From Brevibacterium sp. HMSC07C04 (GTDB taxonomy: Bacteria; Actinomycetota; Actinomycetes; Actinomycetales; Brevibacteriaceae): a stretch of DNA of 64,000 nucleotides. Every line of letters starts with the position of its first letter. The first letter of the stretch is position 1. The notes beneath the pieces were generated by a model. The model did no database searches and was not told the DNA's origin. It saw only the letters and a list, made by a program, of their open reading frames with translations. The stretch lies in contig NZ_KV823250.1 of NCBI RefSeq assembly GCF_001815905.1, forward strand, positions 72,053-136,052, given 5' to 3'. This document shows, piece after piece, positions 52,202-60,681 of this stretch. Made by a program: the position numbers and the translations under genes.

Positions 52202-55200
52202 TCACAGCGGTTCTCCTTCTTTCGGCGTGACGGGGCCTTCTGACCGGTCAGGTTTCTGTGGCGGAGTTCCCTGCAGCTGAATGGGTATCGCGGCAGTCCG
52301 CGTGATGAACCACGCAACACCCGGTGGGGCCACCGGCAGGTGTCGCAGGCCCAGGTTTTCCAGTTCGGCCTGGGCTCTGGCTCCGACGATGATTCTGGGG
52401 CCCAAAGCGCTCGCCTGTGCAGCAGGTGAACCGTACGGCAGCTGTTCGTGCAGACCCCATCCGAGAATTGCTCGATCTGCCGTCATAGCCGGTGCTAGGT
52501 CACTTGGAAGTGCGTCGGCCGCACTGAGCTGCGTGAAGCAGTCGGGCAGGCCTGCCGCTATAGCCTGCCGCACCTCGGCAGGACCGATGATGCTCAGCAC
52601 TTGGCCGTGCTCTTCCGTGTCCCACACAGCCGGTTGGCCGCAGGGGTCGTAGCCGAGAATGCCGTAGGCCGGTGAACGCCCGGCACCCCACGGCAGCGGG
52701 AGAGGCGATTCAGCAATATCGCCTCCAACACCCGCAGTGGCGGTAGACTTGGCAGCAGCGGCAGAACCGACAGCACTTGCCGCACAGGCGATCTGCACAT
52801 CGACCCCGTCAGCTCCGATAACGTCCGCCCCCAGCGCATGGTGTCTTTCATCAGCACTGGCACCGGCACAATCGGTGGGCGGGCCGATGAGAACAGCACG
52901 TCCGGCGGGTGGAAAACCGTCAAAGCGGTGATTGCTGAGCCCGAGAAAAATAGCGTCACCGTCAGAGGCAGGTGGGAAGAAAACTCGTCTGCTGACCGAT
53001 CCGCCGACCCGCGAATGCAGTGTTCTGCGGTCGCACACAATAGTGGTCGCAGCGTCGCCGAGCAGCGCCTCCACCCGCATGAGGATGTGCGGCTGGGCAG
53101 TCAGGTGTTCGAAATCGTCGATGAACACCCGCGGTCGGCCACCGGAAGAGATCGTGCGTTCAATCAGACCGAGCGCGTATTCCACCAGCCAGGCATCGGA
53201 ATGATTGACTACGAGCAGCTCATACCGGCAGTGCGAGGGCTTGTCTCGCGTAAAGACCACACCGGTCGGAGCCACAATGCCGTCTGATGCTGAGCCAGAC
53301 GATAGCGCCCTACCACGTTCACATGTGCTGTCAGACCCATCGGCAAGCAGCCACAGCAGGGATGACTTGCCCGTGCGGGGCCCTCCCAGAATCGCTGTGC
53401 TGATATCGGCATCGGGTGTCCAGTCGACGAGAGTTTGGCGGTCAGGAAGGTCAATCCGCCCCACGGGGCCTGAATCGGTGAACGGCAGGATGTCCGGCAG
53501 CGCCTCCGGAGTGATCCTGCGCGTGCGCTGCGGCGGACTGATCTGCCGCAGCTTCTGCAGGATCGGTGCAGGCGGGTCTTCAACTTCGATACCGCACTCA
53601 CCCGAGGCGGAATCGCTTTCGCGCTTGCCACCCGCCAGCAGCCGCCAACTCACCGTGGTGGACACGTCGGTGGGAACATCCAGCGAGGCTGCGCGAAACA
53701 TATCGCTGCGGTGGCCAGTGGATATGCAGCCCATGCCCGGCCGGTCCGGTGGGATATCGGCAGCCGCGGGGGAATCGAGAACTTCGAGTGAGTCGGCAGC
53801 GTCTCGCACCCGCATGCAGACGCGCAGTGCGATGTTCGTCCGCATGCGCGATGTGATGACCCCCGAGGGCTTCTGCGTGGCAAGGACTATGTGGATGCCC
53901 AGCGATCGGCCCAGCGCGGTGAGAGATTCGAGCGCTTCAACACCGGGTGGAAAATCTGCTGTCAGCACTTGGAATTCGTCGATCACAACGACGATTCTGG
54001 GCAGCGGAGGTTCAGCACCGGCCTGATTGTGCGCATCGATGTCAGGACAGCCCGACTCTTTGAGAACTGCTTCGCGGTAGCGAACTTCGGCCTGAACGCT
54101 GCGCAGTGTGCGCAGAGCCGATCGCAGGTCCAGGTTGTCCGAACACGATTCAACGTGCGGCAGGTCAGCAAGTGGGGCAAATGCTGCTCCGCCCTTGAAA
54201 TCCATGAGGATAAGCCGCAGCTCCTCCGGCTTTCTGCTTCGGCACAAAGCGGCGATCCAAGTCTGCAGGAGGACAGATTTTCCGCTTCCGGTGGTTCCGG
54301 CGACAAGAGCGTGCGGCCCATCGGCGCGCAGATCAGCGAAGATCGGACCATTTTCGCCCATGCCGATGGGAACAGCCGTTTGCGTACACTGGGCCGCAAG
54401 ATCATCGAAGCTCACGGGTGCGGCCCACGCATCCGCTGTTCCTGCAGTGTGCGGGCACAGGCTGAGGAACCGACCGGTAGTCATACGCGCGGGATTGAAC
54501 ATTCCAGGTTGGGGAACAGCTGCAGAAGACGGAGCGGCTTGCACAATTCGCGCCGTGCGGGCAGACGCTTCGATTACAACACGGTGCCGTGTTTCAGCGC
54601 CCGCCACCACGATGCGGTCGTCTTCAACTGTGATCGACACTTCTGCGTCGCTGTCGACACAGCTCTCGCCGCGAACACAGGGGCAGGTCGGCAGGACAGA
54701 CACCAGTTCCGGTGAGCGCTGGACAGCCGCGTGACCGTGGACAAGAGGTACAGACGCAGTGCAGACCTGAGCGCACAGCGCGCGGGCAATCGGCACGGCT
54801 TCTGCACCGCAGAGCACCACAGCATGTTGCCGCAGGTCGATGTTGATGGGCGCCTGCGTTTGAATTCTGCGACTGTCAGCCTCGATCGGCAGCACGGTCC
54901 GACCCTCGAGTGTCTGGCAAGCCGCACAGTAATCGTCATCCCATGATTCTTCGGGCTCGGCAGGTTCGGCAACAGCAGCCGGAAGAAGAACAGTCCCGTA
55001 TCCGACACACACCGTCAGCGGGTCTCGACTGGGTGGGATCTTCGCTTCGACTGTCTGCAGATTGACTTCATCTGCCAAAGCACGCAGCCGGGCTGCGTAG
55101 GCGCGCAGTCCTTCGGCTGACTGTCGGCGGATGCGCCGACGCTCCGTGAGCAGCTGCAGTCCCGCGCTCAGCGGTCCCGAGAGGCTGAAGGCAAGAAACC

Positions 55201-55795
55201 ACCACACCTGCATCGCCACGGCCAAGACAATCCCAATGAGCAGCGGAAGGATCAGATGCAGTATCGATGGGCGGTTCAGCTGCGCTACCCGCGGCGCTTT
55301 CGGCCAGGGAATAGTTGAGCTGCTGACGGTCTCAGGCTGCCCGTCGTCAACAACCACGATGCTGCTGCCAACCGTGTTCGTGCCGAACTGCAGTCGCTGC
55401 GGAACACGCGATGCGAAAGGGTCGTGCAGGCAGAAGTCAGCACGCTCGCTGCGGCCGACCGTGACGGAGTGGGCAGGCAGGATGAAAGCGAAACCCGCAT
55501 CCGGTCCGGCCACAACTGTGGCGGCCGGCTGAACGCCGGTCAGTCCAGCGCGCACATCCAGCTGGCTTGGACGGCTGACCACGGTTGCCGGATACCGGGC
55601 ACACCATTGGCGCCAGGTTTCCGAGGCGGGCCGGAAGTGTTCGCCATCGGGGCTGACCGCCCACGCAGTCGCCGACTCAGCTGCGGTGTGACGGGTGAAG
55701 GCCGCTAGAACATCAGCAGCACTCGCCCGGTCAGGGGCACTGAGCGCATAGGACGCGTGCCCCTGACCGGTGACGTGAACTGTTGTCTGAGCCAT
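52202..55795 (-). CDS. FHA / FtsK-SpoIIIE domain ATPase, EssC/EccC-like (type VII secretion type)
   Basis: 1197 residues from the ATG at 55795. Residues about 100-150 look like an FHA domain (HSVTVGRSERADFCLHDP). One or two transmembrane helices follow at about 178-215 (ILHLILPLLIGIVLAVAMQVWWFLAF). The first FtsK/SpoIIIE domain is intact, with Walker A GTTGSGKS near 498 and IVVVIDEFQVL. A second has GGPRTGKSS near 805 and VFIDDFEHL. The last 180 residues resemble a third module without a P-loop. This order is that of EssC/EccC motors of type VII secretion. No WXG100, EccB, EccD or mycosin gene is in the window. A TATGTT -10 ends 6 nt before the ATG. Confidence 0.8.
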   Translation of the reverse strand: MAQTTVHVTGQGHASYALSAPDRASAADVLAAFTRHTAAESATAWAVSPDGEHFRPASETWRQWCARYPATVVSRPSQLDVRAGLTGVQPAATVVAGPDAGFAFILPAHSVTVGRSERADFCLHDPFASRVPQRLQFGTNTVGSSIVVVDDGQPETVSSSTIPWPKAPRVAQLNRPSILHLILPLLIGIVLAVAMQVWWFLAFSLSGPLSAGLQLLTERRRIRRQSAEGLRAYAARLRALADEVNLQTVEAKIPPSRDPLTVCVGYGTVLLPAAVAEPAEPEESWDDDYCAACQTLEGRTVLPIEADSRRIQTQAPINIDLRQHAVVLCGAEAVPIARALCAQVCTASVPLVHGHAAVQRSPELVSVLPTCPCVRGESCVDSDAEVSITVEDDRIVVAGAETRHRVVIEASARTARIVQAAPSSAAVPQPGMFNPARMTTGRFLSLCPHTAGTADAWAAPVSFDDLAAQCTQTAVPIGMGENGPIFADLRADGPHALVAGTTGSGKSVLLQTWIAALCRSRKPEELRLILMDFKGGAAFAPLADLPHVESCSDNLDLRSALRTLRSVQAEVRYREAVLKESGCPDIDAHNQAGAEPPLPRIVVVIDEFQVLTADFPPGVEALESLTALGRSLGIHIVLATQKPSGVITSRMRTNIALRVCMRVRDAADSLEVLDSPAAADIPPDRPGMGCISTGHRSDMFRAASLDVPTDVSTTVSWRLLAGGKRESDSASGECGIEVEDPPAPILQKLRQISPPQRTRRITPEALPDILPFTDSGPVGRIDLPDRQTLVDWTPDADISTAILGGPRTGKSSLLWLLADGSDSTCERGRALSSGSASDGIVAPTGVVFTRDKPSHCRYELLVVNHSDAWLVEYALGLIERTISSGGRPRVFIDDFEHLTAQPHILMRVEALLGDAATTIVCDRRTLHSRVGGSVSRRVFFPPASDGDAIFLGLSNHRFDGFPPAGRAVLIGPPTDCAGASADERHHALGADVIGADGVDVQIACAASAVGSAAAAKSTATAGVGGDIAESPLPLPWGAGRSPAYGILGYDPCGQPAVWDTEEHGQVLSIIGPAEVRQAIAAGLPDCFTQLSAADALPSDLAPAMTADRAILGWGLHEQLPYGSPAAQASALGPRIIVGARAQAELENLGLRHLPVAPPGVAWFITRTAAIPIQLQGTPPQKPDRSEGPVTPKEGEPL

Positions 55796-55863
55796 GCTCG
55801 GAACATAGGACAGCAGGGGAGAACCGCGCAGCCTGCTGCTTAGCCCTGTGCATTGCCGTTGTC

Positions 55864-55872
55864 TTATCCACA
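55864..55872 (+). promoter_or_regulatory. Consensus DnaA box between the FtsK-like gene and the Tad locus
   Basis: TTATCCACA, identical to the bacterial DnaA-box consensus, in the 158-nt spacer upstream of the FtsK-like gene, about 70 nt from its predicted start. A second copy, inverted, lies at 60604-60612 on the other side of the Tad genes. A chance match cannot be excluded for either alone. Confidence 0.45.
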
Positions 55873-55953
55873 CTGCGCCGAACAGAAGTCACCGGATCAC
55901 ATCGGCACCATCGCAGCCGCCCGGGCTGACGCAGCCGAGCGGCACCTCGAGAT

Positions 55954-56388
55954 TTACCGCCGGGCGGGATCGAGCAGAGCGCCCTCAACCGTGACCGATG
56001 CGCGCAGCGGCAGTCCCTTTGGCACAAAAGGGCTGATCAGAACTGGTCTGTAGCCGGCGGTGAGTTCTACGGAAACGTGATTGGCATCGGTGGTCTGCGC
56101 CCGCACGCGCATGTTGGTCCACCGGGAATCGTCGGCGGAGAGCCGAATATAGCGGCTGGCTGCGCTTTCGATATCGGAATTGGTGAAGTAGAGGGACGGC
56201 CGTTCTGTCAGACCTGGTGTGTAGGAGTCCGCGGCGGCCAGGGCAGCTGAATCCGCCAGGGCAAACAGCTTCCTGTGGGCCATGTAGATATCGGTGATGA
56301 CAACCGCAATGATCAGCAGCGCCAAGGCGATGCTCATGAAGCCGATCGACAGAGGCATGATCGATCCGCGGTCCCTGCGGCGGTTCAT
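55954..56388 (-). CDS. TadG-like pilus assembly protein
   Basis: 144 residues. The N-terminus RRRDRGSIMPLSIGFMSIALALLIIAVVITDIYMAHRKLFALADSAALAAADSY is the TadG/TadE-like Flp domain: a Gly-Ser-rich start, one membrane helix, then the conserved (L..AD.AALAA) block. The rest is an extracytoplasmic beta-rich part. It is much shorter than proteobacterial TadG, which adds a von Willebrand domain; this short form is usual in actinobacteria. Last gene of the Tad operon on the minus strand; its ATG overlaps the preceding TadE stop. Confidence 0.8.
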   Translation of the reverse strand: MNRRRDRGSIMPLSIGFMSIALALLIIAVVITDIYMAHRKLFALADSAALAAADSYTPGLTERPSLYFTNSDIESAASRYIRLSADDSRWTNMRVRAQTTDANHVSVELTAGYRPVLISPFVPKGLPLRASVTVEGALLDPARR

Positions 56389-56810
56389 GGTCTGACCTCG
56401 CCGAATGCCGCAACGATGTCGGCGTGCTCTGACTGCACGGTGATGCCTGCCCTGCCGCCGCTGGCCAGCCAGTTGGGGATGCCAGGCAGCGGAACCGTAG
56501 ATCTCACAGTTGCCGTTACACGAGTCCCGTCTTTCTGACAGTCCCCGGCACAGTCAAAGCTGATGGTGTATTCGGCAGAGTCCAAACCGAAGTCGGCAAA
56601 GTGCAGCTTTGCCGACTGCTGTGCGCGCTCCTGAGCCGTCTGCGGGTAGCGGGCGGCCGCGCGTGCGGCATCGACGGCAGAAGCCTGGGCCGCGTAGGCG
56701 GCTGACTGTACCTGCGAGAACGCAACAGCCCCGTACACCAGGGGGATGATGAGGACGATCGAGGCGAAGATGAACTCGATCGGGGCCCGCCCAGCATCCG
56801 CTTTCCTCAT
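56385..56810 (-). CDS. TadE-family minor pseudopilin (first copy)
   Basis: 141 residues from the ATG at 56810. DAGRAPIEFIFASIVLIIPLVYGAVAFSQVQSAAYAAQASAVDAARAAAR is the TadE pattern: a short charged leader with Gly before the hydrophobic helix and Glu at position +5 or so, as in class IV pseudopilins. A C-terminal beta-rich domain has two cysteines (FDCAGDCQKD), possibly a disulfide. The longer frame upstream overlaps the next TadE gene and is not coding. Overlaps of 4 nt on both sides indicate one polycistronic mRNA. Confidence 0.8.
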   Translation of the reverse strand: MRKADAGRAPIEFIFASIVLIIPLVYGAVAFSQVQSAAYAAQASAVDAARAAARYPQTAQERAQQSAKLHFADFGLDSAEYTISFDCAGDCQKDGTRVTATVRSTVPLPGIPNWLASGGRAGITVQSEHADIVAAFGEVRP

Positions 56811-57217
56811 GACGGGTCCTCCATCAGGGCGCGCCCCCGCAGCTCCCACACGCCGCCGGGGCCCAGAAACCCGACCACGGGAACCGGGGTGCGGACAGTG
56901 ACGGTGACCAGCCCCGCCTCGCGGTCTTCTTCGACCGTGATGTCTTCCGCGTAGCGCGGTGAAATCGCGGTGGTGATGAGTTCGCGCGCAACATCCGCTC
57001 CCTGTGCGGGCGTGTGGCCGACGAGGCTGGCGTGGCGGGCACCTGCCAGGGCTGAATCCGTCACGGTGTTGCGCACGTGGATGGCCAGCACAATCTGCAG
57101 AACGGCCGCGAAGACCAGGCTCAGCAGCGCTGCGACAAGGACGAATTCGGCAACCGCGTTGCCTGCATCGGCCCTGCGGGCGGGTGTTTTGCAAGCTGGC
57201 GCTCTGCTTGCAGTCAT
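56807..57217 (-). CDS. TadE-family minor pseudopilin (second copy)
   Basis: 136 residues from the ATG at 57217, which overlaps the stop of the pilin-like gene. RADAGNAVAEFVLVAALLSLVFAAVLQIVLAIHVRNTVTDSALAGARHAS has the prepilin-like DAG, then the Glu and the long hydrophobic helix of TadE. The C-terminus (ITVEEDREAGLVTVTVRTPVPVVGFLGPGGVWELRGRALME) is a beta-sandwich-like extracytoplasmic part. The two TadE proteins and the TadG-like protein presumably form a tip or assembly sub-complex. Assignment is by pattern and context. Confidence 0.8.
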   Translation of the reverse strand: MTASRAPACKTPARRADAGNAVAEFVLVAALLSLVFAAVLQIVLAIHVRNTVTDSALAGARHASLVGHTPAQGADVARELITTAISPRYAEDITVEEDREAGLVTVTVRTPVPVVGFLGPGGVWELRGRALMEDPS

Positions 57218-57435
57218 CAGCCGGCGCTGCGGACCTTGTTCATTGCGTCTTGGAAGAAGCTGGTGAACGCTTCGCCGGCCAATGCCCACAAGCCGACAAC
57301 CAAGGCCGCGGTCATAACTGTTATGAGCACCCAGCCGGGAACATCCCCGCGGTCGCTGCGGCGGCGACGCGGTGCTGCCGGTGCGAAGACGACAGCGGCG
57401 AAGGCCAGGAGGCGTGCGGTGAATCGGTCAAACAT
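57217..57435 (-). CDS. Small membrane protein, putative Flp pilin-like subunit
   Basis: 72 residues from the ATG at 57435, with AAAGGAG upstream. The arrangement is N-terminal MFDRFTARLLAFAAVVFAPAAPRRRR, a possible prepilin cleavage region SDRG-DVPGW, then a hydrophobic helix (WVLITVMTAALVVGLWALAG) and an amphipathic end (FTSFFQDAMNKV). Size and position between TadC and TadE are those of the Flp major pilin. However, the conserved Glu at +5 after the cleavage Gly is absent, with Trp or Val there instead, so it may be an unusual pilin or a different small subunit. Confidence 0.55.
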   Translation of the reverse strand: MFDRFTARLLAFAAVVFAPAAPRRRRSDRGDVPGWVLITVMTAALVVGLWALAGEAFTSFFQDAMNKVRSAG

Positions 57436-57469
57436 GAATTCTCCTTTGAACTTGTGTCGGGGCGAATCT

Positions 57470-58396
57470 CTACGGTCCCAGCTGCAGGACAGCGAGCGAT
57501 GGATAGACAGCGAAGATGACGGTGATCGGCAGGACGAAAGCGACAACGGGAACGAGCATCCCGACCTCTTTGCGGCCTGCCAGTTCCATGAGTGAACGGC
57601 GGCCCTCAGCACGGACATCAGCAGCCTGGGCGCGCAGAACCTCTGACAGGGGAGTGCCTCGGGCAATCGCGACGGCAATGCCATCGACGAACTGGCCGAG
57701 GCTGCGCACCCCGGAGCGCTGCGCCATGGTGTCAAGAGCCTCCACCAGGGGTGTCCCAGTGCGTGCCTCGGCTAACGCAGCCTGCAGTTCGCGGCTCAGC
57801 TCCCCGGTTGTTGTGCGGCAGATGCGCTCAAGAGCGTCGACGGTGGATTCGCCGGCGGTGATGGACAGCGCGAGCAGTTCGGCAATAGTCGGGAACTCCG
57901 CGAGGATCCGCTGTTCGCGGCGACGGACGGCGCGTGTGAGAAGCCAGTCGTTGAAGAAGTGCCCGGCGACGCCGCACAGGACGAGCATTGTGATGACTAC
58001 GACGGGGTAGAAGCCGCGCAGAGCAGACAGACCGACTGCAGCCGCGATGCCGATGACGATTCCGGTGGCGGTCCAGACGATCTGCTGGGCGCGGAAGCGC
58101 TCAACTGTGGCATGCGGGCCCAGGCGTTCCAGCCGACTGCGCACCCCGGCATCGGTTGTCAGTCGTTCACCCAGCCAGCTGGCGGCCCGGCCCACGGCGG
58201 TGTCGATGATTCCGCGAAGCCCGCTGGTATCCGGTGCTGACAGTGAGTACATCCGGCCCACGGTTTCGGACTCCCGCATGTACGGTGCCAGACGATCCTC
58301 AAGGCTGGGCCGGCGCATAATCGGCAGGGACAGCACGAGATTGACAGCGGCAATGCCGATGAGCATGCCCAGGGCGATGACAGCGACGGGAGACAT
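57470..58396 (-). CDS. tadC: TadC-type pilus assembly inner-membrane protein (type II secretion F family)
   Basis: 308 residues from the ATG at 58396, overlapping the tadB stop by 1 nt. N-terminal membrane helix (VAVIALGMLIGIAAVNLVLSLPI), central helices (IVWTATGIVIGIAAAVGL, YPVVVITMLVLCGVAGHFF), then the T2SF domain with FPTIAELLALSITAGESTVDALERICRTTTGELSRELQAALAEARTGTPLVEALD and a terminal hydrophobic helix. TadB and TadC form the membrane platform that the TadA ATPase drives. Confidence 0.88.
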   Translation of the reverse strand: MSPVAVIALGMLIGIAAVNLVLSLPIMRRPSLEDRLAPYMRESETVGRMYSLSAPDTSGLRGIIDTAVGRAASWLGERLTTDAGVRSRLERLGPHATVERFRAQQIVWTATGIVIGIAAAVGLSALRGFYPVVVITMLVLCGVAGHFFNDWLLTRAVRRREQRILAEFPTIAELLALSITAGESTVDALERICRTTTGELSRELQAALAEARTGTPLVEALDTMAQRSGVRSLGQFVDGIAVAIARGTPLSEVLRAQAADVRAEGRRSLMELAGRKEVGMLVPVVAFVLPITVIFAVYPSLAVLQLGP

Positions 58397-59271
58397 TATG
58401 ACCTCAGAACTCGTGGCTCTTCCGGCAGTCTGCCGATTCTCTTCATGGCCGAATACGCGGTGAGCGACACCACCAGCCCGACGGCCAGAAGCAATGCGCC
58501 GCGCGGTGAACTGTAGGCGGCAGCAGCTTCCGGCCGGGTGGCGAGCATGCCCAGAACAACCCACGGGGCGGCCACCGCCAGCCGAGCACCGGTGACAGTC
58601 CACGACTGGCGTGCTGTGAGTTCTGCCCGGGTGCGTGAATCTTCACGCAGAAAGTGACTCAGCGTTTTCAGCAGGGTTCCCAAATCGGATCCGCCGACAT
58701 CGCGGGTCACTCGCAACGCGGCCACGATTCGATCAGCCACTGGATCGGCCGCTGCTTCTTTCAACCGGTCCAGAGCGACAGAGAAAACACCCGTTGCGCG
58801 GTATTCGCGGGCAAACACTGCGAAGATCGGGCGCAGGCCCTCGGGGCCGCGTTCGGCAAGAGCTGCAACAGCCTCGGGCAGGGACAGCCCGGCACGCACA
58901 CCCGAACTCAAATGGTCGACCGCCTGCGGCCACAGGTCGCGGCGGACGAAAGCCGTTTTGCGTGCTTTTGCCTTCAAAACGGCAAATGGCGCCGCCGCTG
59001 CAAAGATGCCAAAGCACGCGGCGATCGGCACTGCCGCCGTGATTGCCCACACTGTGAACATCGTCAGCACCGCAGCGAGAGCGGCAACCGCGAAAACGTG
59101 CGCTGCCCTCAGACGGTGGAACCCGGCGGCTCGCAGCTGATCTTCGAGGTTTTGGATGAAGCCGAGCGTGCGTTTGTGTTTGGGCGGGCCGTCCCACATG
59201 GCCAGCCACAGCAGTGCCAATCCGGTGCCGATTCCCATGCCGCACATAACGGCGGTTGCCGAGGCGCTCAT
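58396..59271 (-). CDS. tadB: TadB-type pilus assembly inner-membrane protein (type II secretion F family)
   Basis: 291 residues, overlapping the tadA stop by 4 nt. Two N-terminal helices (ATAVMCGMGIGTGLALLWLAMW and VFAVAALAAVLTMFTVWAITAAVPIAACFGIFAAAAPF) are followed by the T2SF domain LWPQAVDHLSSGVRAGLSLPEAVAALAERGPEGLRPIF...YRATGVFSVALDRLKEAAADPVADRIVAALRVTRDVGG and C-terminal helices. It is the companion of TadC. The order tadA-tadB-tadC is conserved in actinobacterial Tad loci. Confidence 0.88.
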   Translation of the reverse strand: MSASATAVMCGMGIGTGLALLWLAMWDGPPKHKRTLGFIQNLEDQLRAAGFHRLRAAHVFAVAALAAVLTMFTVWAITAAVPIAACFGIFAAAAPFAVLKAKARKTAFVRRDLWPQAVDHLSSGVRAGLSLPEAVAALAERGPEGLRPIFAVFAREYRATGVFSVALDRLKEAAADPVADRIVAALRVTRDVGGSDLGTLLKTLSHFLREDSRTRAELTARQSWTVTGARLAVAAPWVVLGMLATRPEAAAAYSSPRGALLLAVGLVVSLTAYSAMKRIGRLPEEPRVLRS

Positions 59272-60491
59272 ACGCCCTCCAGGATCTGGTGAATGTTCAG
59301 TCCCATGCGGGCGAAGCGCTCGCCCAGGTGCGTGAAACCGGTGCCGCGGACCAGGTTGCCGTCCACCGTGTGGAAAACGCTTTCGAGTTCGACAACGCCG
59401 TTTTCCATCCCGCCGGGAACGGCTGCGATTTCCACGACCCTGCGGGACCCGTCGGCGTTTAATGCCAAGTGCACAACGAGGTCCAGTGCTGCGGCGACTG
59501 TGGGGGTGACGAATTCAGAGCCGATGTTCGGCCCGGCCAGAAGCGGCAGGGTGCACAGCTTTGTCACTGCGGTTCGGGCTGAGTTCGCGTGGATGGTGCC
59601 CATGCCGGGCAAACCGGAGTTGAGAGCAATGAGAAGATCGAAGCTCTCAGCCTGCCGGACTTCGCCGACGACAATCCGAGTGGGCCGCATCCGCAGGGCC
59701 TCTTTCACGAGATCGCGCAGTGTGACTTCGCCCGTTCCCTCCAGGGATGCCTGGCGGCACTGCATGGGCACCCAGTCTCGGGCGGGGATGGCCAATTCGA
59801 AAACCTCTTCACAGGAGATGACCCGTTCGCGTGCGGGAATGGAACCGGCGAGTGCATTGAGCATTGTCGTCTTGCCCGCCTGGGTTGCCCCGGAGACGAC
59901 GACGTTCGCTCCGGCTTTGACTGCTGCGTCAAGGAATCGCGCCGCTGCCGAGGTGAGGGAACCTGTTCTGACCAGGTCGTCGAGGCTGCGGGTCTTCTTG
60001 ATGAACTTGCGGATGTTCACCGAGGGGTGACGGCGTGTGATGTCCGGCAGGACCACGTGCAGGCGTGAACCGTCAGGCAGGCTCGCATCGACAAAAGGCT
60101 GCGACAGGTCCACGCGGCGTCCGCTGGTGCGCAGCATCTTTTCAATGAGTTCGTAGACATCGGTATCGGTGAGCACGAGCGTGGTGAGTTCGCTGATGCC
60201 CTCACGGCTGATGAACACCTTGTCGGGGCTGTTGATCCAGACTTCTTCGACGTCTGGGTCGTCAAGAAAGCGCTGCAGGGGACCGAAGCCGGTGAGGTCA
60301 TCGACAATCCGCTGAAATGCCTGCTCAGGATCGTCAAGAAGAGGAAGTGATCCGCTGAGTGTGTGTTCGTCGTAGGCGGCGATGACATCGCGGATGAGTG
60401 CCCGTGTGGGCTCGGGCTCCATACGCGGGTCAAGACCTCGAAGCCGGACGGCATCACGGACCTGTTCGGCGATGATGTCGGTGGCGTCCAT
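59268..60491 (-). CDS. tadA: TadA/CpaF-family pilus assembly ATPase
   Basis: 407 residues. The N-terminal domain has IVDDLTGFGPLQRFLDDPDVEEVWINSPDKVFI. The secretion-ATPase core has Walker A VVSGATQAGKTTMLNAL near residues 200-216, the Asp/His boxes (ISCEEVFEL) and Walker B-like MRPTRIVVGEVRQAESFDLLIALNSGLPGMGTIHAN. It powers assembly of Flp-type pili through TadB and TadC. It is first in the operon. A TATATT -10 (minus, plus 60559-60564) lies about 70 nt upstream, with a DnaA box beyond it. Confidence 0.93.
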   Translation of the reverse strand: MDATDIIAEQVRDAVRLRGLDPRMEPEPTRALIRDVIAAYDEHTLSGSLPLLDDPEQAFQRIVDDLTGFGPLQRFLDDPDVEEVWINSPDKVFISREGISELTTLVLTDTDVYELIEKMLRTSGRRVDLSQPFVDASLPDGSRLHVVLPDITRRHPSVNIRKFIKKTRSLDDLVRTGSLTSAAARFLDAAVKAGANVVVSGATQAGKTTMLNALAGSIPARERVISCEEVFELAIPARDWVPMQCRQASLEGTGEVTLRDLVKEALRMRPTRIVVGEVRQAESFDLLIALNSGLPGMGTIHANSARTAVTKLCTLPLLAGPNIGSEFVTPTVAAALDLVVHLALNADGSRRVVEIAAVPGGMENGVVELESVFHTVDGNLVRGTGFTHLGERFARMGLNIHQILEGV

Positions 60492-60558
60492 GAAGCTTCA
60501 GCCTCTTTTCATCCTCTGCGCCGCGGTGCTCCTTTGCACAGCGAGTTCGGTAATTCGA

Positions 60559-60564
60559 AATATA
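60559..60564 (-). promoter_or_regulatory. Probable -10 of the Tad operon
   Basis: TATATT on the minus strand, predicting a start near 60552 and a leader of about 60 nt. No good -35 is seen. The DnaA box at 60604-60612 would lie about 50-60 nt upstream of that start. Confidence 0.4.
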
Positions 60565-60603
60565 GAGGACTTGCGGCCGGCTGGCTACGGCTCGCGCCGA
60601 ATC

Positions 60604-60612
60604 TGTGGATAA
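60604..60612 (-). promoter_or_regulatory. Consensus DnaA box upstream of tadA
   Basis: TGTGGATAA, the exact complement of TTATCCACA, in the 190-nt divergent spacer between tadA and the amidohydrolase gene. It is in the opposite orientation to the copy at 55864-55872. The remainder of the spacer has the promoters of the two genes and no other feature. Confidence 0.45.
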
Positions 60613-60669
60613 CTTCGCCTGATCAGTGCAGCAGTCAACAGGCTCAGCACCCGTACTCCGCGCGTCATC

Positions 60670-60675
60670 TACAGT
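60670..60675 (+). promoter_or_regulatory. -10 hexamer of the amidohydrolase gene (leaderless)
   Basis: TACAGT ends 6 nt before the ATG at 60682; no Shine-Dalgarno is present. Confidence 0.5.
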
Positions 60676-60681
60676 GAACCC

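Noticed and set aside
52202-60491. Horizontally acquired island covering the FtsK-like and Tad genes
   Set aside because: No integrase, tRNA, flanking repeats or obvious base-composition change is seen, and Tad loci are common in the core genomes of this phylum.
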